Assembly: GCA_964480915.1 (NCBI GenBank)
Contig: CAYZRS010000059.1
Span: forward strand, 1-29,097
DNA length: 29,097 nucleotides
DNA from: CAWGCE01 sp964480915
Lineage (GTDB): Bacteria > Planctomycetota > Planctomycetia > Pirellulales > Pirellulaceae
Reading direction: 5' to 3'
Shown here piece by piece: positions 1-7,328 of this stretch. The notes beneath the pieces were generated by a model. The model saw nothing but the letters and a program-made list of their open reading frames with translations, did no database searches and was not told where the DNA came from. Both the position numbers and the translations under genes were made by a program. Every line of letters starts with the position of its first letter. Within the stretch, counting starts at the first letter, position 1.

Positions 1-56
1 TTTTTCGTGGCGTCGCCTGCAAACGCTTGTCGCTTAGCTTCATGAGGACTAATGCC

Positions 57-758
57 ATGATCCAAGTATTCTTTTTCTGCGCCGTCGTGGGTGGTTCGCT
101 ACTGCTCATTCAGACCGTTTTGACCGCCTTCGGGTTGGCCGATTCCGATTTGGAAATGGCCGAAGATATCGCGCTCGAAGTGGACGGTGAGCTTGCGGCC
201 GATTTGGACGTCGAAACAGACTTCGATGCCGCTGGGGGAGATTCGAGCCTCGGCGATGGCGATTCGTCGGCGGAAAGTCATGGCTCGAACTGGCTGTTTA
301 GCGTGCTGTCGTTTCGCACGTTGGTCGCCGCGACGACATTCTTTGGTTTGTCGGGCACCGCGTCGACTCAGGCAGGGCTCAGTCAGGCGATCGCGCTCGG
401 TATCGCGGTAGGGTGTGGGATCGCAGCCATGCTTTCCGTGCACTTCATGATGCGGACGCTCTATCGACTAAGCCACGATGGCACGGTCCGAGTTTCCGAT
501 GCGATCGGCAAACAAGCCACGGTCTATCTGCCTGTCCCGGCCAACCGCGACGGATCGGGCAAGGTCCAAGTACGGATGGACGACCGGATCATGGAGTACG
601 AGGCGGTTTCGTCTCATGATGCTCGCATGAAAACCGGCACGAAGGTGATTGTCGTCGATGTGCTGGGTCCGTCGCTTGTAGAGGTAGAGCCGGAAAGCGG
701 CGAGTGGAAACGAGACCCGCTCTACCGTGCGTCGCAAATTGTGATTTCGGATGAATAG
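57..758 (+). CDS. NfeD/YqiJ-like membrane protein with C-terminal OB-fold domain
   Basis: About 233 residues. A hydrophobic segment (residues 2-24) is followed by a very acidic linker (about 30-75), two more membrane segments (about 78-98 and 110-132) and a soluble C-terminal region (about 145-230) that looks like the OB fold of NfeD/YqiJ proteins. Such proteins are membrane partners of flotillins, and the next gene on the same strand is a flotillin, which supports the call. The frame is open from a TTG at 27, but the ATG at 57 is preferred: it has GAGG at 44-47 with 9-base spacing and begins directly with the membrane segment. Family membership rests on topology and context more than on a diagnostic motif. 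The role, probably membrane-microdomain organisation with the flotillin, is inferred. Confidence 0.75.
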   Translation: MIQVFFFCAVVGGSLLLIQTVLTAFGLADSDLEMAEDIALEVDGELAADLDVETDFDAAGGDSSLGDGDSSAESHGSNWLFSVLSFRTLVAATTFFGLSGTASTQAGLSQAIALGIAVGCGIAAMLSVHFMMRTLYRLSHDGTVRVSDAIGKQATVYLPVPANRDGSGKVQVRMDDRIMEYEAVSSHDARMKTGTKVIVVDVLGPSLVEVEPESGEWKRDPLYRASQIVISDE

Positions 759-1085
759 GGAGTCGCTTTTGGTAGAGGTTAGCGCTCAGAGGGTCGGGGG
801 GGGGTTTTTGTGGGGGGGGAGGGCATATTTATAGTAGGGGGGGGACCCAAAAANNNNNNNNNNTGGCGGCTGGAACCGGGATACAGGCCTGCTGATTTTT
901 GCGGGCCCCCTGACCGCCATTTCACCCCGGCGTCCCCCAAAAAACACCCCCGACCCTTTTGCACCGCGCCCCTTTTGCACCGCAAGTTTTGAAAGGAGAA
1001 TTTCAAATGTAAACCTCGGTTCGGTGTTGTCGTTCAGTCGTGTGACTGGCCAGTTGCAAGGCCATTTTGTTCTGAGGAGTTTTTT
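759..1085. other. Intergenic stretch with a 10-N assembly gap
   Basis: Ns occupy 854-863. The left flank (about 797-845) has repeated runs of G and the right flank has runs of C and A, unlike the rest of the window, which suggests error-prone sequence at the gap edge. A 14-base direct repeat (CCCTTTTGCACCGC) lies at 954-967 and 970-983. At 1007-1012 an ATG is immediately followed by TAA, with AGGAG eight bases upstream, making a start-stop pair. No credible gene is seen. The flotillin promoter should lie here but cannot be placed. Confidence 0.8.
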
Positions 1086-2771
1086 ATGTTTACCAATTCA
1101 ACGACCGGTTTCTTGTTCGCGGCGACCGGAATTTTTGAGTCGCCGTACGCGACCATCGCCATCGCCGGCATTCTTCTCGCTGTCACGGTCATGGGCATGC
1201 TGATGCTGCTGGTTAAGCAGTACAAGCGTTGCCCGAGTAACCGCATTTTGGTGATCTACGGTAAGACGAGTCGCGGTGGTGCGGCCAAGACGATTCATGG
1301 TGGAGCCGCCTTTGTGGTCCCCTTGCTCCAGAGCCATGCGTTCCTGAGCCTCGACCCGATTCAAATCGAAGTCCCGTTACGCGGCGCTTTGTCGTCAGAG
1401 AATATCCGCGTCAATGTGCCCAGCGTTTTTACGGTGGCGATCGGTACTGAACCGGCGGTCATGAACCAAGCGGCGATCCGTTTGCTCGGATTGAGCACAG
1501 CCGAAGTGCGTAAGCAGGCCGAAGAGATTATCTTCGGTCAGTTGAGACAAGTGATCGCTTCGATGGGTATCGAAGAGATTAATCGTGACCGAGACACGTT
1601 CTTGCAGCACATTCAGGAATCGCTCGAACCAGAACTCAATAAGGTCGGCCTCCAGCTGATCAACGTGAATATCACCGATATCACGGACGAGTCAGGTTAC
1701 ATCGACGCGATCGGACAGAAGGCCGCCTCGCAAGCGATCCAACAGGCTCGCGGTGACGTGGCTGAAGAAGAACGATCGGGTGAAACGCGCGTGGCGGCAG
1801 CCAATCGTGATCGCTCGGTCGAAGTGGCCGAAGCGGAAAAGGAACGCTTGATCGGAACGCAAAAAGCGGAACGAGACCGAGCGATCCAAGTTGCCGAAAT
1901 GGAAAAGCAGCAAGTCATCGGCGAACAGACCGCCGCACTTCAACGCGAAGCGCAAGTGAAGCTGGCCGAACAGGCCAAGCGAATCAGCGTCGCCGAAGCG
2001 GAAGCTCAGGCGATCGATGGCGAGAACGAGTCGCAAGCAAAGATTGCGGCCTCGAAAGCCGAATTGGCGATTCGCCAAGCCGAAGCGTATGAAGCGGCCG
2101 AGACGCGCAAGAAGGAAGCGGAAGCCAAGGTCCAAGAAGCTCAGAACCGAGCGATGGCCAAAGCGGCTGTTGCCAATGCGGAACGTTTGGAAGCCGAAGG
2201 ACGAGCCGAATTGGAAGCTCGCGCCAAAGCGGCCAAGGCGACCACGATCGTCGAAGCAGAGGCGGCTGCCGAAGAGCGGCGGATCAGTGCCCGAGCGGAG
2301 GCCGACGCGGTCTACGCGATGCTGGAAGCGGAAGCTCGCGGCGAGTACGAGATACTTGCCAAAAAGGGCGAAGGCTTGAAGCAAATTGTCGAAGCGTGTG
2401 GCGGAGCCAAGGAAGCGTTCCAAATGATGATGCTGGAGCACATGGACAAGCTGGCCGAAACGTCTGCTGCGGCCATTGCGAACATCAAGTTCGATAAGGT
2501 CGTCGTGTGGGAAAACGGAGCCGGCGGCAAAGACGGAAGTACGAACACTGCCAATTTCCTCAAAGGAATGGCCCATTCGCTGCCTCCGATGATGCAAGTC
2601 TGGAAAGACATCGCTGGAATCGAGCTGCCCGAATCGCTGTTGAAATTCGACAGCGCCGATGACGACGATACCTTCGACGTCGCGGAAACCAACGGCCGAC
2701 TGCCTCATGTCACGGTAGACATCAAGAAAGAGGTCGAGAGTGAAGAGGAGGAAACGGCTCCTGCCAGCTAA
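1086..2771 (+). CDS. Flotillin / band 7 (SPFH) family protein, YqiK-like
   Basis: 561 residues. An N-terminal membrane segment (about 17-42) precedes the flotillin-type sequence CPSNRILVIYGK and an SPFH/band 7 domain (about 45-205). A long Ala/Glu/Lys/Arg-rich coiled coil (about 215-440) with many EAEA and AEAE steps follows, then a short globular part and an acidic tail (about 530-561). Flotillins oligomerise through the coiled coil and scaffold membrane microdomains. The start ATG has AGGAG about 7 bases upstream. The NfeD-like gene before it matches the YqiJ-YqiK/NfeD-flotillin pairing known in bacteria, and a strong hairpin terminator follows. The reverse strand of the coiled coil is open for almost 1.2 kb, a compositional artefact. 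Confidence 0.93.
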   Translation: MFTNSTTGFLFAATGIFESPYATIAIAGILLAVTVMGMLMLLVKQYKRCPSNRILVIYGKTSRGGAAKTIHGGAAFVVPLLQSHAFLSLDPIQIEVPLRGALSSENIRVNVPSVFTVAIGTEPAVMNQAAIRLLGLSTAEVRKQAEEIIFGQLRQVIASMGIEEINRDRDTFLQHIQESLEPELNKVGLQLINVNITDITDESGYIDAIGQKAASQAIQQARGDVAEEERSGETRVAAANRDRSVEVAEAEKERLIGTQKAERDRAIQVAEMEKQQVIGEQTAALQREAQVKLAEQAKRISVAEAEAQAIDGENESQAKIAASKAELAIRQAEAYEAAETRKKEAEAKVQEAQNRAMAKAAVANAERLEAEGRAELEARAKAAKATTIVEAEAAAEERRISARAEADAVYAMLEAEARGEYEILAKKGEGLKQIVEACGGAKEAFQMMMLEHMDKLAETSAAAIANIKFDKVVVWENGAGGKDGSTNTANFLKGMAHSLPPMMQVWKDIAGIELPESLLKFDSADDDDTFDVAETNGRLPHVTVDIKKEVESEEEETAPAS

Positions 2772-2796
2772 CACTGGTTGACGATAAAAAAGTGAT

Positions 2797-2830
2797 AGCG
2801 GGCCCAACCATCGTTGGGCCCGCTTGTTTT
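2797..2830 (+). terminator. Rho-independent terminator after the flotillin gene
   Basis: A perfect 12-bp stem (2797-2808 with 2813-2824) closes a CATC loop and is followed by TTGTTTT. It starts 25 bases after the flotillin stop codon and probably ends the NfeD-flotillin transcript. Confidence 0.85.
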
Positions 2831-2862
2831 GTTCACGTGCGGGCAAACGGGGCAGTCGCGAT

Positions 2863-2976
2863 TCAGGAGTGAATTCGCAGCTGGATCAGAACGTATCCCA
2901 ACAGCGCGCTGCCAACGATCCCAACGACTCCAACGAACTCCACCCAACTTGAGGAACCTTGTCGAATGATCGACAT
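2863..2976 (-). CDS. Possible 37-residue single-pass membrane peptide
   Basis: This short frame begins with ATG 10 bases after the stop codon of the DUF1559 gene on the same strand. It encodes a peptide with a polar start (MSIIRQGSSS), one hydrophobic helix (roughly residues 12-33, Val/Gly/Leu rich) and the short tail RIHS. The hydrophobic composition and close spacing suggest a real co-transcribed gene. The nearest Shine-Dalgarno-like AGG overlaps the preceding stop and is 13 bases away, so initiation would rely on coupling. No family is recognised. It could also be chance reading in the 3' region. Confidence 0.4.
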   Translation of the reverse strand: MSIIRQGSSSWVEFVGVVGIVGSALLGYVLIQLRIHS

Positions 2977-2986
2977 CGTTTCGGCG

Positions 2987-4222
2987 TTACCTAAGAAACT
3001 CGGTCACATCGGACGGTTGACGATCTTTCACAGCAATTAGGTAGGAAAACGTCAACTGGTCGATCTCGTCGCTGACGTAGCCAACGTGTCCATCGAGCGC
3101 CACCGCGTTGACTCCACCCGGATGCCGACTGCGTGGTGCGGCACCAAGAAATTGCTGGCCATTGGAAAATCCTGACTGCGGCATTCCCTGTTGATCGGCA
3201 AACACGGCATTCGCTGGTCCTCCCCCCACAACCACGTCGTGATAAGTCGCACTATTCGGAAACGCGACGTCGTTCGCATCGTAATCGGAGTCCGGTATGT
3301 AGAAATTACTCGCACCGATTTTCCCGGAATCGGCCGCGTGCCAATCGAGAGCGACCAACGAGGCGCCCGGGAACGGCGCCGACCAAACGCCTCGTGAATC
3401 GGAAGCTCGGTCCAGCGTCCGCACTTCAGTCGCCAGCAAGGTTTTGGATACGCCATCGACCACTTTGCCGATCTTCTGGCCCGCGCGGGAGCCCACATCA
3501 AAACCGCCCAATGCGCCGGCACGCGTCTTGAAGTGATCGATGTGCACGACGCTCGTATAGGCCGCGTAGTTCCCTTTGGCCAATCCGCCACGTCCCGCCA
3601 CCACATTCCAACCCGATCCGACCGAACTCCCTTCGAAGAATGCGACCGACGCCGTGCCGTCACTCGGACACATCAGTGTGCCAAGTGCGGTGGAATAGAC
3701 GGCGGTCCCGTCTGACCGAACAGGCTGTTCCTGTAGTTTGAGTCCAAAATCAAACTGGTCGTACAGCGCTTGCTCTTCCAGAAACGGAAGTATCGTTACG
3801 ATCCAACTGACGTTGGGACCTGCCTTCCTACCGAAAATATCGAAGCACCCATTATTGGCCATCTCGGTGCCTAGCCCGACATCTGTTCCAAGCGCTCGGC
3901 ATTTGTCAGGGTCAGACTGTTTCTCGACATCACTCAACCAGGCCCCAGCTGGCAACGCGCCCATGGCGCTTTCGAAGTTCAGCACAGCCAAACCGAGCTG
4001 TCGTAGACGATTCTTGCATTGCAGACGCCGGGCCGCCTCGCGCGTGCTGGTCACTGCAGGTAAGAGCAGAGCCACCAAAATCGCAATAATGGCAATGACC
4101 ACCAGCAATTCGACCAGCGTGAACGCACCGCGTTTTCGTCGTAATGCTTGATCCCAGTTGCCGATCGCTTGGCGATAGCTTGTGGAACGACGCTGGGGAT
4201 CGAATGGGCTCATGACAGACAT
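2987..4222 (-). CDS. DUF1559 prepilin-like (type II secretion pseudopilin-like) protein
   Basis: 411 residues. A 32-residue basic leader ends in RRKRG, followed by the prepilin methylation motif AFTLVELLVVIAIIAILVAL (about 33-52) and the start of the DUF1559 domain (RREAARRLQCKNRLRQLGLA-like region). The C-terminal family motif, His then nine residues then Asp-Gly, is present as HPGGVNAVALDG. These proteins are hugely expanded in planctomycetes; the leader predicts prepilin peptidase processing and export, but the function is unknown. The frame stays open to 4840, but that extension is antisense to the sigma factor. The ATG at 4222 has GAGAGG six bases upstream. It is divergent from the sigma-factor gene and shares a 290-base upstream region with it. 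Confidence 0.92.
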   Translation of the reverse strand: MSVMSPFDPQRRSTSYRQAIGNWDQALRRKRGAFTLVELLVVIAIIAILVALLLPAVTSTREAARRLQCKNRLRQLGLAVLNFESAMGALPAGAWLSDVEKQSDPDKCRALGTDVGLGTEMANNGCFDIFGRKAGPNVSWIVTILPFLEEQALYDQFDFGLKLQEQPVRSDGTAVYSTALGTLMCPSDGTASVAFFEGSSVGSGWNVVAGRGGLAKGNYAAYTSVVHIDHFKTRAGALGGFDVGSRAGQKIGKVVDGVSKTLLATEVRTLDRASDSRGVWSAPFPGASLVALDWHAADSGKIGASNFYIPDSDYDANDVAFPNSATYHDVVVGGGPANAVFADQQGMPQSGFSNGQQFLGAAPRSRHPGGVNAVALDGHVGYVSDEIDQLTFSYLIAVKDRQPSDVTEFLR

Positions 4223-4423
4223 AGGGCACCTCTCATCACAAGGGCTGGGCTGGCTGGGACGCGCAGGCAAAACGGAGCGTCGCCGAGTCGCACCGCGCGT
4301 TACAAACTCTCTGGGCACAAGCAACGGCACAGTACGCTCGGCAAAACGCTGAGACACTAGATGCACGTTCTGCCCAAGGGTGCCGCAGAAAAACTGGAAT
4401 TTCCGAATTTTGTGCCAGCCGAT

Positions 4424-4450
4424 GGAAACTGCAACGTTTGCGATCGGTCG
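4424..4450 (+). promoter_or_regulatory. Weak candidate ECF-type promoter upstream of the sigma gene
   Basis: GGAAAC at 4424-4429 is followed after 15 bases by CGGTCG at 4445-4450, resembling the GGAAC/CGTC pattern of many ECF promoters. It lies about 65 bases before the sigma-factor start, where an autoregulatory promoter would sit. The match is loose. Nothing else stands out in the divergent region 4223-4512. Confidence 0.2.
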
Positions 4451-4512
4451 CCGTGCGCGGCACAATAGATGGGACGAGAATACAAGCGTTGGATATGACA
4501 AAAGGGGGCACG

Positions 4513-5112
4513 ATGGACAGTTCGGTTCAATTCGCCGAACTTGTTTCCAAGGCCCGCCAAGGTGACGCATCGGCGCTGGATGCGATCTTTCGCACCTGTC
4601 GCGATTACCTGTTGCTGATCGCGAATCAAGAAATGGACGAACGGTTGAAGACGACCTGTGCCGCCAGTGACTTGGTCCAAGCGACGCTCGTCCAGGCGAA
4701 TCACAAGTTCGACCAGTTTCGCGGCGATTGTCAGCCAGAATTCCTCGGCTGGGTGAAAGCGATCTTGAAGAATGAGATGAAGGGTTCTGTTCGCAAACAC
4801 TTCCAAACCGAAAAACGAGCCGCCCCACTGCCGCGACCAACCGGCGTTTCCTCTTGGCTGGCCGGTTCGGCGACTCATCCTATCGACCCAGAACTAACGC
4901 CGGCGGCAGGAGCCGAATTGGAAGAAGATGCTCAGTTGCTAAGGCTGGCCATTTTACGACTTTCGGAAGATCATCGTGAGGTATTGTTACTGCGTAACTG
5001 GCAACGTCGTTCCTTCGCGGAGATCGCCATCGAAATGCAACGCACGGAAAACGCGGCGAAGAAACTCTGGGCTCGTGCCTTGGTGGCATTAGGAAACGAG
5101 ATGTGCGAATGA
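4513..5112 (+). CDS. ECF-type RNA polymerase sigma factor (planctomycete group)
   Basis: 199 residues. The N-terminal half is a sigma-70 region 2 (the ASALDAIFRTCRDYLLLIAN area through FRGDCQPEFLGWVKAILKNEM). The C-terminal half is a region 4 helix-turn-helix (LRLSEDHREVLLLRNW then RSFAEIAIEMQRTENAAKK). It would direct RNA polymerase to a specific promoter set. ATG 4513 is chosen over upstream ATGs at 4438 and 4495 because only it has a strong ribosome site (AAGGGGG, about 4 bases upstream). The stop overlaps the start of the kinase gene as ATGA, so the two are translationally coupled. In planctomycetes this arrangement suggests signalling through the kinase to the sigma factor. No anti-sigma factor is present. 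Confidence 0.93.
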   Translation: MDSSVQFAELVSKARQGDASALDAIFRTCRDYLLLIANQEMDERLKTTCAASDLVQATLVQANHKFDQFRGDCQPEFLGWVKAILKNEMKGSVRKHFQTEKRAAPLPRPTGVSSWLAGSATHPIDPELTPAAGAELEEDAQLLRLAILRLSEDHREVLLLRNWQRRSFAEIAIEMQRTENAAKKLWARALVALGNEMCE

Positions 5113-6497
5113 CGGATCGAAAGCCTATCAGCCACCGTGTCGACGACGCGACCGAATTGGATTCGGCGATCGACCTGCTCGTTCAACTGGACGAAACCGA
5201 AGACGCGACAGATTCTACGGCGGTTACGGATTCTCTTGCCAAGCACACGCCGGCCGGGGCCGACGACTTGCGCCGAGCAGCCAATAGCCTGCAACGGTTG
5301 AAACGCATTAAACAACAAAGTCCGTACTGCGTTGTCGACTTGGCATACGGATACGGTTCCTCGGTGGATGATGCCGAGTTGCCGTCACGAATTGGTCGTT
5401 TCGAGATCAAGCGTCGGCTGGGCATGGGTGGCTTTGGCGTCGTCTTTCTGGCAAACGACCCAACGATTGATCGCGACGTCGCCCTCAAGGTGCCTCGGGT
5501 CGAAGCGCTGATCAATGAGGAGACTCGCGGCCGCTTCGTACGCGAATCGCGCACGGCCGCTATGGTTTCGCATCCGCATGTCGCCACCGTCTTCGAGGCT
5601 GGGATGGTCGGACCGATCTGCTATATCGTTTCCGAATACTGCCCAGGTGGGTCGATTGCCGACATGCTCTCGCAATTGCCTGAAAACCGGTTGCCGGCAA
5701 AAGCGGCCAGCCAAGTCATGGCCACCGTCGCGGATGCCGTCCAAGCAGCTCATGACCAAGGCGTTCTCCATCGCGACATCAAACCGACCAACCTGTTGCT
5801 CGACGTGACCGCAGACCAAGTGCCCCGCTTCATCGAAGACCCGTCCGAACTGTACGCGTGTGTGAAGCTGGTCGACTTTGGCCTAGCAAAAGATTTGACG
5901 CGAGACGAGGCGCGAACGCGCACCGGCATGTTGCTCGGCACACCGGCCTACAGTGCTCCGGAGCAAATAGCCGAAACTAGGACGCTGGGCGCCACGACCG
6001 ATGTCTATTCCTTGGGCGCCACGCTCTACCACCTCATCACCGGGCAGCCGCCACTGCAAAAGGCGACCGATTTCGCAACGCTGCTCGCCAATCAGAACGA
6101 AGAACCCCAACTCCCCCAGTCTCATCACTTGGACATTCCGAAAGACCTCAGCGCCATCTGCATGAAGTGCCTAGAGAAGACGCCCGAGCGCCGCTACGCA
6201 ACGGCCGCGGAATTGGCGGACGACCTAAGACGGTTTATTGCAGGCAAGCCGGTCGTGGCGCGAAACATCTCGACTTTGGGACGATGGTCACGCTCGGTTC
6301 GTCGCAACTCGGTACTGGCCATTTGCGCTGCGATCACCCTGTTCTCGATCGCTTTCTCCGTGCAAACCGTACGCGTCTCGCAACGGGCAATCGAAAGAGA
6401 GAAAATCAAGCAGTCGAGTCTGATTCGTGAGATTGAATTGCTTAACTCACGCCGCGAGAGGAATCCGACGCAGCTCGATTCCGATCGCCGCGACTAG
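5109..6497 (+). CDS. Membrane-anchored Ser/Thr protein kinase (Hanks type)
   Basis: 462 residues. After about 90 residues of N-terminal region comes the kinase domain: glycine loop GMGGFGVVF (near 104), VALKVPR lysine, HRDIKPTN (Asp223), DFG (Asp256) and APE in AYSAPEQIAE. All canonical catalytic motifs are intact, so it should be active. One membrane helix lies at about 401-421, leaving only about 40 residues beyond it, so the large sensory domains often fused to planctomycete kinases are missing. ATG 5109 overlaps the sigma-factor stop by four bases; a GTG at 5103 is also possible. Its target is probably the sigma factor or its regulon, by inference. Its stop overlaps the convergent selenoprotein gene by four bases. 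Confidence 0.95.
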   Translation: MTDRKPISHRVDDATELDSAIDLLVQLDETEDATDSTAVTDSLAKHTPAGADDLRRAANSLQRLKRIKQQSPYCVVDLAYGYGSSVDDAELPSRIGRFEIKRRLGMGGFGVVFLANDPTIDRDVALKVPRVEALINEETRGRFVRESRTAAMVSHPHVATVFEAGMVGPICYIVSEYCPGGSIADMLSQLPENRLPAKAASQVMATVADAVQAAHDQGVLHRDIKPTNLLLDVTADQVPRFIEDPSELYACVKLVDFGLAKDLTRDEARTRTGMLLGTPAYSAPEQIAETRTLGATTDVYSLGATLYHLITGQPPLQKATDFATLLANQNEEPQLPQSHHLDIPKDLSAICMKCLEKTPERRYATAAELADDLRRFIAGKPVVARNISTLGRWSRSVRRNSVLAICAAITLFSIAFSVQTVRVSQRAIEREKIKQSSLIREIELLNSRRERNPTQLDSDRRD

Positions 6498-7117
6498 CTC
6501 CCTTCCATTCGTGGCTCCGTTGACCCCGTTGGCACTGCGGTCGGCACCTGGCAATGGGAACCTTCAAAAAAGTCAGCCGACTCGATTCCGAACGCGTGAT
6601 CGAATCGAGCTCGCCAATTTTCCCAGGCGATAGACGCCGTCAATTCGACCATCTGTTTTTCGTTGAAGCTTTGCTGGAGTCGCGCGAAATTTGCGGCGTC
6701 GATTTCGACCGGCGTATTCGTCATTTCGGTCGAGTAACGCAAGACCGCTTTATCGATCTCGTCGAAGAGGGAGCTCGTTTCGAAATCGTTAAGCTCGCGC
6801 AGCTCCTCGTCGCTGAGCACGTTTTCGTGGCGGCTCACGGCCGCCATCATGTCGATTCAGAAGGGACAACCGACCATGCGTGCGACACGCGTTTGAGCCA
6901 GATACTTATACCGCGGTGAAACCGACTTGGCCGCTTCCTGGGCCGAATCCATCTGACCAATGCCCAGCAGCACTCGTGGGTGATGCGCCATGATCGTGAT
7001 CGGTTCGATCAATTCGGCGCGCCCCGTCAGCTTGCCAATTTTGCGCTTCACGATCGCGTACACAATCCGAGTAAAGAGGCCGGCCTTGTTGACGTCGATC
7101 CCTGCCATACGTGGCAT
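6494..7117 (-). CDS. AhpD/carboxymuconolactone-decarboxylase-like selenoprotein (CPFU, TGA-encoded Sec)
   Basis: 207 residues if TGA at 6857-6859 is read as selenocysteine. The segment before it (MPRMAGIDVNKAG to MVGCPF, residues 1-86) and after it (IDMMAAVSRHENV onward) are in the same frame and together match one protein of the carboxymuconolactone decarboxylase/AhpD-like family: AHHPRVLLGIG, RVARMVGCPF-x-ID, then LTASIAWENWRARFDHAFGI. In Cys homologues, as I know the family, this site reads CPFCID, so the TGA replaces the redox-active second Cys (C84-P-F-U87). A SECIS-like hairpin starts 10 bases after the TGA. ATG 7117 has AGGAG nine bases upstream. The likely role is thiol/peroxide redox chemistry in the cytoplasm. 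The alternative, a nonsense mutation, would be a striking coincidence. SelA/B/C/D genes would have to be elsewhere. Confidence 0.85.
6828..6846 (-). promoter_or_regulatory. SECIS-like hairpin directing Sec insertion
   Basis: Read on the minus strand, TGGCGGC and GCCGCCA form a perfect 7-bp stem around the loop CGTGA. The loop starts 17 bases after the TGA, and its second base is G. This fits the bacterial SECIS pattern as I know it: a hairpin inside the reading frame just after UGA, apical loop about 16-37 bases downstream, G among the first two loop bases. The hairpin also encodes protein (GGCGGCC region, MMAAVSR). Confidence 0.7.
6857..6859 (-). other. In-frame TGA, predicted selenocysteine codon (residue 87)
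   Basis: TGA follows TGT CCC TTC (Cys-Pro-Phe) and precedes ATC GAC (Ile-Asp). Family members with cysteine have CPFCID here. Other genes in the window (sigma factor, ABC binding protein, MalF-like permease) end in TGA, so the codon is not globally reassigned. Confidence 0.8.
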
Positions 7118-7328
7118 AGTTCAAAGCTCCTGGAAAAGTTGTTTCTATCGATGAAACTGCAATCGCCGCACCGCTTTAACCGCGGGACTGCTCAATCGAG
7201 TGAGCGGTAAGGCGCTAAACGCCGGTATTTTGGGGAACGCGCCGACCTTGTCGCTCACAGAAAACGGAAGGGATGTCCCGATTGAGCCGAATTGGCCTCA
7301 ACCGCGAAAATCAACAATCTCACTTTGC

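Noticed and set aside
1692..2846. 384-residue open frame on the minus strand
   Set aside because: It mirrors the flotillin coiled-coil codons, giving a Phe/Arg/Leu/Gly-rich low-complexity product, and runs through the terminator; a compositional shadow.
4223..4840. Long N-terminal extension of the DUF1559 reading frame
   Set aside because: It is antisense to the sigma-factor gene, and the prepilin leader with a good ribosome site starts at 4222.
6494..6850. Separate gene starting at ATG 6850 after the TGA
   Set aside because: It has no ribosome site, lies in frame with the upstream segment and completes the same protein family, so it is the C-terminal part of the selenoprotein.
7180..7310. 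Terminator between the sugar importer and the selenoprotein gene
   Set aside because: Only short imperfect stems without a T-tract are present.
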